A DNA stretch of 64,000 bases from assembly GCA_944377745.1 (NCBI GenBank), contig CALWFV010000009.1, positions 1-64,000 on the forward strand. The letters run 5' to 3'. The notes beneath the pieces were generated by a model. It was given only the letters and a program-made list of their open reading frames with translations. It had not been told where the DNA came from and ran no database searches. The DNA comes from an uncultured Mediterraneibacter sp. GTDB taxonomy: Bacteria; Bacillota; Clostridia; Lachnospirales; Lachnospiraceae. Of this stretch, positions 45,767 through 53,807 are shown piece by piece (the first letter of the stretch is position 1; the number at the start of each line of letters is the position of its first letter). A program made the translations under genes and the position numbers.

Positions 45767-46327
45767 TCAGAGGATCCCCAGATGCTCCAGCAGGATCTTT
45801 AACCCCAGCAGGATAAGGATCACGCCTCCGGCCAGCTCTGCTTTGGATTTGTACCTTGTTCCAAATACGTTTCCGATCTTTACGCCGATGGCGGACAGGG
45901 TGAATGTCGTGACCCCGATAAAGGATACTGCTGCGAGCAGGTGCACGTTGAGAAAAGCGAAGGTGATCCCCACGGCAAGGGCGTCGATGCTGGTGGCTAC
46001 TGCGAGAAGGAACATAGTCTTTATGTCCAGAGATTCATTTTCTTCTTCGCATTCACCGGAACAGGCTTCCTTGATCATATTTGCACCGATGATCCCCAGC
46101 AGAATGAACGCGATCCAGTGATCGATGGCTGTGATCTTATCCCGGAACTGGACGCCCAGAAAATAGCCGAGTGCAGGCATGAGGGCCTGGAAACCTCCGA
46201 ACCAGAACCCTACGATCAGAGTTTTTTTCACGGTAATCTTCGGCATGGCCAGCCCCTTACAGACAGAGACGGCAAAAGCGTCCATGGACAGTCCCACTGC
46301 CAGAATAAAAAGTTCGATCAATCCCAT
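45767..46327 (-). CDS. mntP: Manganese efflux pump MntP
   Basis: The 186-residue protein has six membrane helices and two related halves. The motif [17 protein letters not shown], repeated as [18 protein letters not shown], carries the conserved Asp residues of MntP/YebN exporters. It removes excess Mn2+ from the cytoplasm. ATG 46327 follows AGGAG. The frame-open start 32 codons upstream is in the structured leader. The leader has a terminator directly before the ribosome binding site and a strong hairpin further up, so regulation in the RNA is likely, although I cannot match the yybP-ykoY consensus. Confidence 0.93.
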   Translation of the reverse strand: MGLIELFILAVGLSMDAFAVSVCKGLAMPKITVKKTLIVGFWFGGFQALMPALGYFLGVQFRDKITAIDHWIAFILLGIIGANMIKEACSGECEEENESLDIKTMFLLAVATSIDALAVGITFAFLNVHLLAAVSFIGVTTFTLSAIGVKIGNVFGTRYKSKAELAGGVILILLGLKILLEHLGIL

Positions 46328-46352
46328 TGTTTTTTCTCCTTTGTGATAAAAT

Positions 46353-46380
46353 AAAAAAAGCAGGCGCTTTGCTGCACCTG
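46353..46380 (-). promoter_or_regulatory. Leader terminator before mntP
   Basis: On the minus strand CAGGTGC pairs with GCGCCTG, then TTTTTTT, ending ~15 nt before the AGGAG of mntP. Placed between promoter and gene, it is a likely attenuator. Confidence 0.65.
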
Positions 46381-46390
46381 TCGGATAAAA

Positions 46391-46454
46391 CATGTACAGC
46401 AAAACACTGTACATGAGTCTCATTATTTAAGATAAGCCAGATCCGCCGCGGATC
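46391..46454. promoter_or_regulatory. Two palindromes in the mntP upstream region
   Basis: CATGTACAG (46391-46399) with CTGTACATG (46407-46415) is a perfect 9-bp hairpin. GATCCGCCGCGGATC (46440-46454) is a palindrome with a 3-bp centre. A TTGAC...GTCAA pair (46471-46497) encloses further dyad sequence. They could be protein-binding sites or antiterminator stems controlling mntP. Confidence 0.45.
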
Positions 46455-46578
46455 AGTATGTTGACTTACCACGTAAGGAATACGTCAATTACTCCCTCAT
46501 GAACTGATAACATGTTATCATTAAGGGCAGGAGAAGGCAAGAAAAATCTTCCGTGTATGGGAAAAAATACAGAGATTT

Positions 46579-46677
46579 CGTTACTGTTCACAGTCCGGTT
46601 TCGGACTTGACAGCAAGTGCTTTTGTGCAAGCACAACGCATTTGCTGGCAAGTCTGAAATGGCTGTGAATAGTAACG
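46579..46677. repeat. 99-bp imperfect palindromic element
   Basis: Outer arms CGTTACTGTTCACAG (46579-46593) and CTGTGAATAGTAACG (46663-46677) match with one mismatch. Inner arms TTTCGGACTTG/CAAGTCTGAAA and CAGCAAGTGC/GCATTTGCTG continue the stem, with a GTGCAAGCAC core. The core matches the hairpin at 37999-38039. It is a MITE- or REP-like element between mntP and a two-component operon. Nothing else is visible in 46455-46763 apart from the start region of the regulator. Confidence 0.7.
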
Positions 46678-46763
46678 AGGTTTTCCGTTCACACTCTTGA
46701 CATATTTTGCTGATAAGATATAGGGTAAAATCAAAAGTGCGGATACAGAGAGGAGAGAGGCAG

Positions 46764-47441
46764 ATGGAGAATATAAAGATACTTGTGGTAGATGATGAGA
46801 GCAGGATGAGGAAGCTGGTAAAGGACTTTCTCACAAGGGAAGGATATACGGTTCTGGAAGCCGGAGACGGGATGGAAGCAATGGATATTTTTTATGAGGA
46901 TAAGGATATTGCCCTTATCATCCTGGATGTAATGATGCCCAAGATGGACGGCTGGCAGGTCTGCCGGGAGATCAGGGAGTCCTCAAAGGTGCCGATCATC
47001 ATGCTGACCGCGCGGTCGGAGGAACGGGATGAACTGCAGGGATTTGACCTTGGCGTGGACGAGTACATATCCAAGCCCTTCAGCCCGAAGATCCTTGTGG
47101 CGAGAGTCGATGCGCTCCTGAGAAGGACACTCGGAACAGACGGCGGAGATATCCTGAGCGCAGGGGGGATCACGATCGACAAGGCGGCCCATATCGTGAA
47201 GATTGACGGCAAGCCGATCGAATTGAGTTTCAAGGAGTTTGAACTTCTGGCTTATTTCGTGGAGAATCAGGGAATCGCACTGTCCAGGGAGAAGATCCTG
47301 AACAATGTCTGGAACTATGATTATTTCGGCGATGCGAGGACGATCGATACCCATGTGAAGAAACTGAGGAGCAAACTGGGAGACAAGGGCGAATATATCA
47401 GGACCATATGGGGGATGGGCTATAAATTCGAGGTGGAATAA
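46764..47441 (+). CDS. OmpR-family response regulator
   Basis: The 225-residue regulator has Asp10/Asp11, phospho-acceptor Asp55 (LIILDVMMPKMDGW) and the VDEYISKPFS Lys motif in the receiver, then a winged-helix domain (LSREKILNNVWNYDYFGDARTIDTHVKKLRSKLG). The start at 46764 follows GGAGAGAGG. A frame-open TTG-type start upstream is rejected. The kinase follows 3 bp later. The target genes are unknown. Confidence 0.94.
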   Translation: MENIKILVVDDESRMRKLVKDFLTREGYTVLEAGDGMEAMDIFYEDKDIALIILDVMMPKMDGWQVCREIRESSKVPIIMLTARSEERDELQGFDLGVDEYISKPFSPKILVARVDALLRRTLGTDGGDILSAGGITIDKAAHIVKIDGKPIELSFKEFELLAYFVENQGIALSREKILNNVWNYDYFGDARTIDTHVKKLRSKLGDKGEYIRTIWGMGYKFEVE

Positions 47442-47444
47442 CAG

Positions 47445-48944
47445 ATGAAGATGAGATTTTCGCTGAGCCGGCAGATGACTGTGATCTTTGTCGGTCTGCT
47501 GGTCTTTATACTGGGAGCGGTCTTTATCGTAAATACAGGATTTCTGGGGCAGTATTATCTCTCGCACAAAGTCCAGGACCTTATGGATACCTACGATGCG
47601 GTGGACGTTGTCCTGGCGCAGGGCAGCCTGTCTGAGCAGAGCACGGAGATCCTCTATGAGGCGGAAAAATCAAATATTGATATGGCGATCGTCAACAGCA
47701 ATGCGGAAACTCTTCTTTCCACAGCAAAGGACGGCAGCCAGCTTTTCCTCCAGCTTTTCCGCAATCTGTACGGCAGGAACGACACTCCGAGCACGATCCT
47801 GGAACAGACGGACGATTATGTCCTCTGCAGGACCGCAAACCCGGACAATTCGATGGATTATATCGAGATGTGGGGGAAGTTTTCTGACGGTTCCTTCTTT
47901 ATGATGCGCAGTCCCCTTGAGAGTATCCGGGAGAGTGCTGCGCTGGCGAACCAGTTCCTGATCTATCTGGGCCTTACAGGGATCATACTGGGAGGTATCC
48001 TGGTGTGGCTTTTTGCAAGGAGGATCACGCGCCCGATCATGGAACTGGTGAAGCTGTCCGAGCGCATGGCGAACCTGAATTTTGACGAGAAATATACGAG
48101 CGGCGGAAGCAATGAGATAGGGATACTGGGAGAGAATTTTAATAAAATGTCCCGGCAGCTCGAGCAGACCATATCTGAACTGAAGACGGCAAATAACCAG
48201 CTCCAGCAGGACATCGAGCAGAAAGAAAAGATTGAGAATATGAGGAGCGAGTTCCTTGGAAATGTTTCTCATGAACTGAAGACTCCGATCGCCCTGATCC
48301 AGGGATATGCGGAAGGGCTGAAGGAAGGAGTCAATGATGATCCGGAGAGCAGGGAATTTTACTGTGATGTTATCATGGACGAGGCGGGAAAGATGAACCG
48401 GATGGTCAAAAACCTGCTTACCCTGAATCAGCTTGAGTTTGGGTCAGATGAAGTAGAATTTGAGCGCTTTGATGTAGTAAGCCTGGTGAAAGGAGTGATC
48501 TCCAGCTGCGAGATTCTGATCCAGCAGGCAGGGGCGGAAGTCGATTTTGTCGCTGACGAGACCGCCTATGCATGGGCGGATGAGTTCAAGACCGAGCAGG
48601 TGGTGAGAAATTACCTGACAAACGCGATCCACCATGTGGAGAATGAAAAACGCATCGAAGTACGGGTTATCAAAGACGGCGACAAGGTTCGGGTGACAGT
48701 ATTTAACAGCGGGAAACCGATTCCGGAGGAAGATGTTCCGAAGCTCTGGGATAAATTTTATAAAGTGGATAAGGCACATACACGAGAATACGGCGGCAAT
48801 GGCATCGGATTGTCTATTGTCAAGGCGATCATGGAATCCTTCCACCAGAAATACGGTGTGAAAAATTTTGACAACGGTGTGGAATTCTGGTTCGAGCTAG
48901 ACGCGGGAAATTCCGGAAACGGAGAGAACACTTTAACACAGTGA
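47445..48944 (+). CDS. HAMP-containing sensor histidine kinase
   Basis: The 499-residue kinase has helices at ~12-33 and ~172-191 bounding a ~135-residue extracellular sensor, HAMP (~190-243), a short coiled coil, HisKA (NVSHELKTPIALIQGYAEG, His276) and HATPase_c (NYLTNAIHHV, NSGKPI, GNGIGLSIVKAIM). It is the partner of the regulator directly upstream. The signal is unknown. Confidence 0.94.
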   Translation: MKMRFSLSRQMTVIFVGLLVFILGAVFIVNTGFLGQYYLSHKVQDLMDTYDAVDVVLAQGSLSEQSTEILYEAEKSNIDMAIVNSNAETLLSTAKDGSQLFLQLFRNLYGRNDTPSTILEQTDDYVLCRTANPDNSMDYIEMWGKFSDGSFFMMRSPLESIRESAALANQFLIYLGLTGIILGGILVWLFARRITRPIMELVKLSERMANLNFDEKYTSGGSNEIGILGENFNKMSRQLEQTISELKTANNQLQQDIEQKEKIENMRSEFLGNVSHELKTPIALIQGYAEGLKEGVNDDPESREFYCDVIMDEAGKMNRMVKNLLTLNQLEFGSDEVEFERFDVVSLVKGVISSCEILIQQAGAEVDFVADETAYAWADEFKTEQVVRNYLTNAIHHVENEKRIEVRVIKDGDKVRVTVFNSGKPIPEEDVPKLWDKFYKVDKAHTREYGGNGIGLSIVKAIMESFHQKYGVKNFDNGVEFWFELDAGNSGNGENTLTQ

Positions 48945-48977
48945 TTCGGAGATACGCTGCTTTGGGAAAATATTTTC

Positions 48978-49006
48978 TTTACATTGGAGCAAAAATGAGG
49001 TAAAAT
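48978..49006 (+). promoter_or_regulatory. Promoter of the AGCS symporter gene
   Basis: TTTACA (48978-48983), a 17-bp spacer and TAAAAT (49001-49006). Confidence 0.6.
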
Positions 49007-49036
49007 GCTAGTGTTGCATTAATAACTGAATATCTG

Positions 49037-49080
49037 AGGCATACGGCATGCCAGCTGGTGACAGTGGGGGCCGTATGCCT
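49037..49080 (+). promoter_or_regulatory. Leader hairpin before the AGCS symporter gene
   Basis: AGGCATACGGC (49037-49047) pairs perfectly with GCCGTATGCCT (49070-49080) in the ~130-nt leader. Only a weak T content follows. It may be a leader terminator or the kinase transcript's end. Confidence 0.5.
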
Positions 49081-49138
49081 TATCTGTTATCCGGCGGGAA
49101 ATGCCGGAAGGTTATCGGAATGGTGAGGAGGAAAACCA

Positions 49139-50551
49139 ATGTACGAGAAAATTTACAGCTTTGTCCAGTCCGTGGACAATCTGGTGTGGGGCTGGGCGAT
49201 GATCCTGCTTCTGCTGGGAACCCATCTTTTTTTGACTATCCGGACAGGATTTATCCAGAGAAAGACGATCACGAAGGGAATCCCGCTTTCCGTGTCAAAG
49301 GAAGATGGCGCGGACGGTGAGGTAAGCCAGTTCGGTGCGCTTACAACTGCTCTGGCATCAACCATCGGAACGGGAAATATCATCGGTGTGGGAACAGCAA
49401 TTGCCCTGGGAGGACCGGGAGCTGTGCTCTGGTGCTGGCTGACCGGCGTGTTCGGCATCGCAACGAAGTATTCTGAGTCGCTGATCGCCGTGAAATACCG
49501 GGTGAAGACAGAGGACGGACGTATGCAGGGTGGCGCCATGTATGCTCTGGAGCGCGGTCTGAACATGAAATGGCTTGGAATGATCTTTGCAGTGTTTGCA
49601 GGATTTGCGTCGTTTGGAATCGGATGTGCCACACAGGTCAACGCGATCGCGGAGGTGTGCAATACAAATCTGGGAGTCCCGGCGTGGATCGTCGGAGTTG
49701 TCATTGCCATCCTGACTGCATTTGTTATCTTTGGAGGAATCAAGTCGATCGCAAGTGTCTGTGAAAAACTTGTCCCATTTATGGCGGCTTTCTATGTGCT
49801 GGGATGTATTATCATTCTCTTTATGAACCGGGACTTTGTTATTCCGGCGATCACTACGATCTGCCAGCTTGCATTTGCAAGTCCGAAGACAGTTGTCGGC
49901 GGTCTGGTAGGCGGCGGTCTTAGAGCGGCAATCCAGTACGGAGTCGCAAGGGGGCTGTTCTCCAATGAATCCGGTATGGGGTCGGCTCCGATCGCGGCAG
50001 CGGCTGCAAAGACGAAAAATCCGGTGCGCCAGGCTCTGGTGTCATCGACAGGAACTTTCTGGGATACTGTTGTGGTCTGTCTTATGACAGGGCTTGTTCT
50101 TGTATCTACAATGATGAAAAATCCGGAGATCGGAGCGGCTCAGATCACAGACGGAGGCAAGCTGACAACTCTGGCTTTCTCACAGATTCCGTATTTCGGA
50201 CCTTTTATCCTTGTAGTCGGGATCATTACCTTTGCTTATTCCACGATCCTTGGCTGGGCTTATTACGGTGAGCGCTGTGTTGAATACTTTTCCGGAAAGA
50301 TCGGACTTATCCCGTACAGAGTATTATATATTGTTGTTGCTCTGATCGCGCCGGTCCTTGCGCTGGATCTTGTATGGCTGATCGCGGACGTGCTGAACGC
50401 GCTGATGGCGATACCAAACCTGATCGCGGTACTTCTGCTTTCACCGGTGATCGTGAAAGAGACAAAGAAATATATCAATAACCTTGACGCAGTGGACGAT
50501 ACACCGGTCCCGGTGATCAAAACCGGCGTAGGACACAAAAAGGAAAAATAA
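49139..50551 (+). CDS. Alanine/glycine:cation symporter (AGCS family)
   Basis: The 470-residue carrier has about ten membrane helices. AGCS signatures are FGALTTALASTIGTGNIIGVGTAIALGGPGAVLW and 'GLFSNESGMGSAPIAAAAAKT'. It imports alanine or glycine with Na+ or H+. GAGGAGG lies before the ATG. The gene has its own promoter and a hairpin leader. The downstream hisH starts 49 bp later and may be cotranscribed. Confidence 0.93.
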   Translation: MYEKIYSFVQSVDNLVWGWAMILLLLGTHLFLTIRTGFIQRKTITKGIPLSVSKEDGADGEVSQFGALTTALASTIGTGNIIGVGTAIALGGPGAVLWCWLTGVFGIATKYSESLIAVKYRVKTEDGRMQGGAMYALERGLNMKWLGMIFAVFAGFASFGIGCATQVNAIAEVCNTNLGVPAWIVGVVIAILTAFVIFGGIKSIASVCEKLVPFMAAFYVLGCIIILFMNRDFVIPAITTICQLAFASPKTVVGGLVGGGLRAAIQYGVARGLFSNESGMGSAPIAAAAAKTKNPVRQALVSSTGTFWDTVVVCLMTGLVLVSTMMKNPEIGAAQITDGGKLTTLAFSQIPYFGPFILVVGIITFAYSTILGWAYYGERCVEYFSGKIGLIPYRVLYIVVALIAPVLALDLVWLIADVLNALMAIPNLIAVLLLSPVIVKETKKYINNLDAVDDTPVPVIKTGVGHKKEK

Positions 50552-50600
50552 AAAGACAGGCTTCGGGGAAGTCCTTCGGAGGTTGGAAAGGAGTCGGAAT

Positions 50601-51206
50601 ATGATAGCGATCATAGATTATGACGCGGGAAATATTAAAAGCGTGGAAAAGGCACTGGATTTTCTGGGACAGGATGTGGTGATCACAGGAGAACCGGAGA
50701 AGATCCTGAAGGCGGATAAGGTGATCCTTCCCGGCGTCGGAGCTTTTGGAGACGCGATGGCTAATCTCAGGCGGACAGGACTGGACGAAGTGATCCGTCA
50801 GGCTGCTGGCAGAGGCACCCCTTTTCTGGGAATCTGTCTAGGACTGCAGCTTTTGTTTGAGAGAAGCGATGAGGCTCCTGGTGTGGAAGGGCTTGGAATC
50901 CTGAAAGGAGAGATTCTGCGTATCCCTGAGAAAGAGGGACTGAAAATTCCGCACATGGGCTGGAATTCCCTTCATCTGGAAAACAACGGCAGACTTTTCC
51001 GGGGGATAGAAGAAGGAGCATATGTCTATTTTGTGCATTCTTATTACCTGAAGGCGGCGGAGGAAAGTATTGTAAAGGCCTCTACGGAATACAGCGTACA
51101 TATCCATGCATCCGTTGAGAAAGACAATGTATTTGCATGCCAGTTCCATCCGGAAAAGAGCAGTGATGTGGGAATCTCCATATTGAAAAATTTTGTGGAG
51201 CTGTAG
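50601..51206 (+). CDS. hisH: Imidazole glycerol phosphate synthase, glutaminase subunit
   Basis: The 201-residue class I glutamine amidotransferase has nucleophile Cys79 in [11 protein letters not shown] and the His/Glu pair in ACQFHPEKS. It feeds ammonia to HisF for synthesis of imidazole glycerol phosphate and AICAR. ATG 50601 follows GGAAAGGAGTCGG. A TTG six codons earlier is rejected. hisF follows 23 bp later. No other his gene is near. Confidence 0.95.
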   Translation: MIAIIDYDAGNIKSVEKALDFLGQDVVITGEPEKILKADKVILPGVGAFGDAMANLRRTGLDEVIRQAAGRGTPFLGICLGLQLLFERSDEAPGVEGLGILKGEILRIPEKEGLKIPHMGWNSLHLENNGRLFRGIEEGAYVYFVHSYYLKAAEESIVKASTEYSVHIHASVEKDNVFACQFHPEKSSDVGISILKNFVEL

Positions 51207-51229
51207 GATCAGGACAGGAGGAGAAGTTT

Positions 51230-51991
51230 ATGTTTACAAAGAGGATCATCCCCTGTCTGGATGTGAATGCCGGACGGGTGGTAAAAGGAGTAAATTTTGT
51301 TGATCTGAAAGATGCAGGGGATCCTGTCGAGATTGCAAAGGCCTATGACAGGGCAGGGGCAGATGAACTGGTCTTTCTTGATATTACGGCGTCTTCCGAT
51401 GCGCGTGCCACAGTCGTGGACATGGTGCGGAAAGTGGCGGAGTGCGTGTTCATTCCTTTCACAGTGGGAGGAGGAATCCGAACTGTGGATGATTTCAGGG
51501 CAATCCTACGGGAAGGAGCGGATAAGATTTCCATCAATTCATCTGCCATCAATACGCCGAATCTGATCAGCGAGGCGGCGGAGAAGTTCGGGAGCCAGTG
51601 TGTTGTTGTCGCTATTGACGCCAAGAAGAGGGCGGATGGTTCCGGATGGAATATCTATAAAAACGGCGGACGGATCGATGTGGGGATCGACGCCGTCGAG
51701 TGGGCGAAGAAGGTGGAATCCCTCGGCGCCGGTGAGATTCTTCTCACCAGCATGGACTGCGACGGGACAAAGGCAGGCTATGATCTGGAACTGACCAGCG
51801 CTGTTGCAGAGAGCGTTTCCATTCCTGTCATTGCTTCCGGCGGTGCTGGAAAGCTGGAACACTTTAAGGAAGCTCTGACTGTAGGAAAGGCTGATGCAGC
51901 CCTGGCGGCATCACTGTTCCACTATAAAGAACTGGAGATCCGCGAGGTGAAAGAGTATCTGCGGAGTGAGGGTGTGTCGGTGAGATTGTGA
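51230..51991 (+). CDS. hisF: Imidazole glycerol phosphate synthase, cyclase subunit
   Basis: The 253-residue TIM barrel has the catalytic Asp11 in [13 protein letters not shown] and the second Asp in [10 protein letters not shown], plus the phosphate loops FTVGGGIR and [12 protein letters not shown]. It pairs with HisH. GGAGGAG precedes the ATG. In this family the sequence is very conserved and the call is firm. Confidence 0.96.
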   Translation: MFTKRIIPCLDVNAGRVVKGVNFVDLKDAGDPVEIAKAYDRAGADELVFLDITASSDARATVVDMVRKVAECVFIPFTVGGGIRTVDDFRAILREGADKISINSSAINTPNLISEAAEKFGSQCVVVAIDAKKRADGSGWNIYKNGGRIDVGIDAVEWAKKVESLGAGEILLTSMDCDGTKAGYDLELTSAVAESVSIPVIASGGAGKLEHFKEALTVGKADAALAASLFHYKELEIREVKEYLRSEGVSVRL

Positions 51992-52003
51992 TTTTTTTAA
52001 CGG

Positions 52004-52035
52004 GTGCCGTGTACTTTTGACAAAGTACCTGGCAC
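52004..52035. repeat. GTGCCGTGTAC-type palindrome, degenerate copy
   Basis: GGTGCCGTGTACTTTTGAC followed by AAAGTACCTGGCAC is an imperfect version of the perfect 64-bp palindrome at 60435-60498. It lies between hisF and ung. Confidence 0.6.
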
Positions 52036-52084
52036 TTTGTGCGAGAGGATTCAGAATATTCTGATAAATGTAAAGGAGAGGACA

Positions 52085-52753
52085 ATGGCAGGACTAAACG
52101 GAGACTGGTACGAGGCTTTAAAAGGGGAATTTTCAAAGCCATATTATAAGAAGCTGTTTGAGACGGTGAATCATGAGTACAAGACAAGGCTTATTTTTCC
52201 GCCGGCTCAGGATATTTTCAATGCGTTTCATCTGACGCCTTTAAAAGATGTGAAGGTAGTGATCCTGGGGCAGGACCCGTATCACAATAACGGACAGGCA
52301 CATGGACTGTGCTTTTCAGTCAAGAAGGGCGTGGAAATCCCTCCGTCACTTGTGAATATCTATCAGGAACTGCATGATGATCTGGGATGTACTATCCCGA
52401 ATCACGGCTGTCTGACAAAGTGGGCTGAGCAGGGCGTGCTCATGCTGAACACAGTGCTGACGGTACGGGCTCACCAGGCAAATTCTCACAGGGGGATTGG
52501 CTGGGAAGAGTTTACGGACGCCGCGATCACCGTGCTCAACACACAGGACAGGCCGATCGTGTTTATCCTGTGGGGAGCACCGGCTCAGAGGAAGAAGGCA
52601 ATGCTGAACAATCCGAAGCATCTGATTCTGACAGCGCCCCATCCGAGCCCGCTGTCGGCGTTCCGGGGGTTCTTTGGAAGCCGGCCATTCAGCCAGACAA
52701 ATGCGTTTCTGGAGAAGAACGGGATCGAGCCGATCGACTGGCAGATCGACTAA
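52085..52753 (+). CDS. ung: Uracil-DNA glycosylase
   Basis: The 222-residue family 1 UDG removes uracil from DNA. It has the catalytic GQDPYH (residues 62-67, Asp64) and the HPSPLSAFRGFFG DNA-intercalation loop with catalytic His. AAAGGAGAGGACA precedes ATG 52085. The open frame from 52004 includes a palindromic repeat and is not part of the protein. Confidence 0.96.
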   Translation: MAGLNGDWYEALKGEFSKPYYKKLFETVNHEYKTRLIFPPAQDIFNAFHLTPLKDVKVVILGQDPYHNNGQAHGLCFSVKKGVEIPPSLVNIYQELHDDLGCTIPNHGCLTKWAEQGVLMLNTVLTVRAHQANSHRGIGWEEFTDAAITVLNTQDRPIVFILWGAPAQRKKAMLNNPKHLILTAPHPSPLSAFRGFFGSRPFSQTNAFLEKNGIEPIDWQID

Positions 52754-52761
52754 AAAAATTC

Positions 52762-52790
52762 TTGCAATTTAAACTGAATGGCGGTATAAT
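52762..52790 (+). promoter_or_regulatory. Promoter of tRNA-Gly (CCC)
   Basis: TTGCAA (52762-52767), a 17-bp spacer and TATAAT (52785-52790), 16 bp before the tRNA. Confidence 0.8.
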
Positions 52791-52806
52791 ATCAACCGTA
52801 GCAGTT

Positions 52807-52877
52807 GCAGATGTAGTTCATTGGTAGAACTCCAGCTTCCCAAGCTGGCGAGGCGGGTTCGATTCCCGTCATCTGCT
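52807..52877 (+). tRNA. tRNA-Gly (CCC)
   Basis: Acceptor GCAGATG pairs with CATCTGC. The anticodon stem CCAGC/GCTGG encloses loop TTCCCAA, giving CCC. T arm GGTTCGATTCC. It has its own promoter and terminator. Confidence 0.95.
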
Positions 52878-52882
52878 TTTAG

Positions 52883-52910
52883 AAAATCTCGTATAGACGG
52901 GATTTTTTTT
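52883..52910 (+). terminator. Terminator of tRNA-Gly
   Basis: AAAATCTCGT pairs with ACGGGATTTT around loop ATAG, with an eight-T run. Confidence 0.85.
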
Positions 52911-53081
52911 ATGCAACAATCCTGGCAAACGGATTGATATCTTTCTGATTATAAAAATGGCAAATCTGACAGACTCCTTTTGCTAAAATCTGAAATATTA
53001 AGAAAATCTTCATAAAAATTCCAGTAAAAAATTTGAAATATTCTCTTAAAGTAAGAGTATCTTATGGAAAGGGAGGAGAAC

Positions 53082-53807
53082 GTGAAAACAATAATTACAG
53101 TAAGCAATCTGTACAAACTTTACCGTGTCGGGGATTCCTGCGTCCGCGCCCTTGACGGAGTGAGTTTTGAGATACGGGAAGGTGAATTCTGCGCCATTGT
53201 CGGCACTTCGGGATCCGGGAAATCGACGCTCCTCAATATGCTGGCCGGACTGGAGAAACCGACCAAGGGCGAGATCATCATAAACGGCTGCCATATTGAA
53301 AAGCTGAAGGAGGATGAACTGGTGCGCTTCCGAAGAGAAAATGTGGGATTTATTTTTCAGTCTTTTCATCTTATCGGGACAATGAACGCAGTGGAAAATG
53401 TGGCGCTTCCGCTGAACTTCCGTGGAGAGGCGAGAAAGGTGAGGAAAGCGAAGGCGGAACGGATGCTGGACCTGGTGAATCTTTCGAAACATAAAAAGCA
53501 TATGCCGAACCAGATGTCCGGCGGACAGCAGCAGAGAGTAGGTGTGGCGCGCGCACTGGTGACAGATCCGAAGATCATTTTTGCGGACGAACCCACGGGA
53601 AATCTGGATTCGCATACTTCGGAGGAAGTCATGGGGCTGATGCAGAAAGTAGTCAGAGAACAAGGCAGAACGCTTGTGATGGTGACCCATGATGATCATC
53701 TGGCGGAATATGCGGACAGGGTATTCCATATTATTGACGGAAAGATCGTGAAAATTGAAGAAAATCTGAGAAGAGAGAGGGAGGACATAAAGGATGAAAC
53801 TGATTAA
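53082..53807 (+). CDS. MacB/LolD-type ABC ATP-binding protein
   Basis: The 241-residue ATPase has Walker A GTSGSGKST, signature MSGGQQQRVGVARAL and Walker B IIFADEPTGNLD, the standard set of the MacB/LolD branch. GTG 53082 has GGAGG 5 nt upstream. The frame-open ATG 53064 has no binding site. It overlaps the next gene by 14 bp. Together with the permease at 55478 it forms an envelope-directed ABC system. Confidence 0.92.
   Translation: MKTIITVSNLYKLYRVGDSCVRALDGVSFEIREGEFCAIVGTSGSGKSTLLNMLAGLEKPTKGEIIINGCHIEKLKEDELVRFRRENVGFIFQSFHLIGTMNAVENVALPLNFRGEARKVRKAKAERMLDLVNLSKHKKHMPNQMSGGQQQRVGVARALVTDPKIIFADEPTGNLDSHTSEEVMGLMQKVVREQGRTLVMVTHDDHLAEYADRVFHIIDGKIVKIEENLRREREDIKDETD

Noticed and set aside
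49007-49138. Possible glycine riboswitch before the AGCS symporter
   Set aside because: Only a simple 11-bp hairpin is present. The tandem GGAGAG/GCC-type aptamer elements are not seen.
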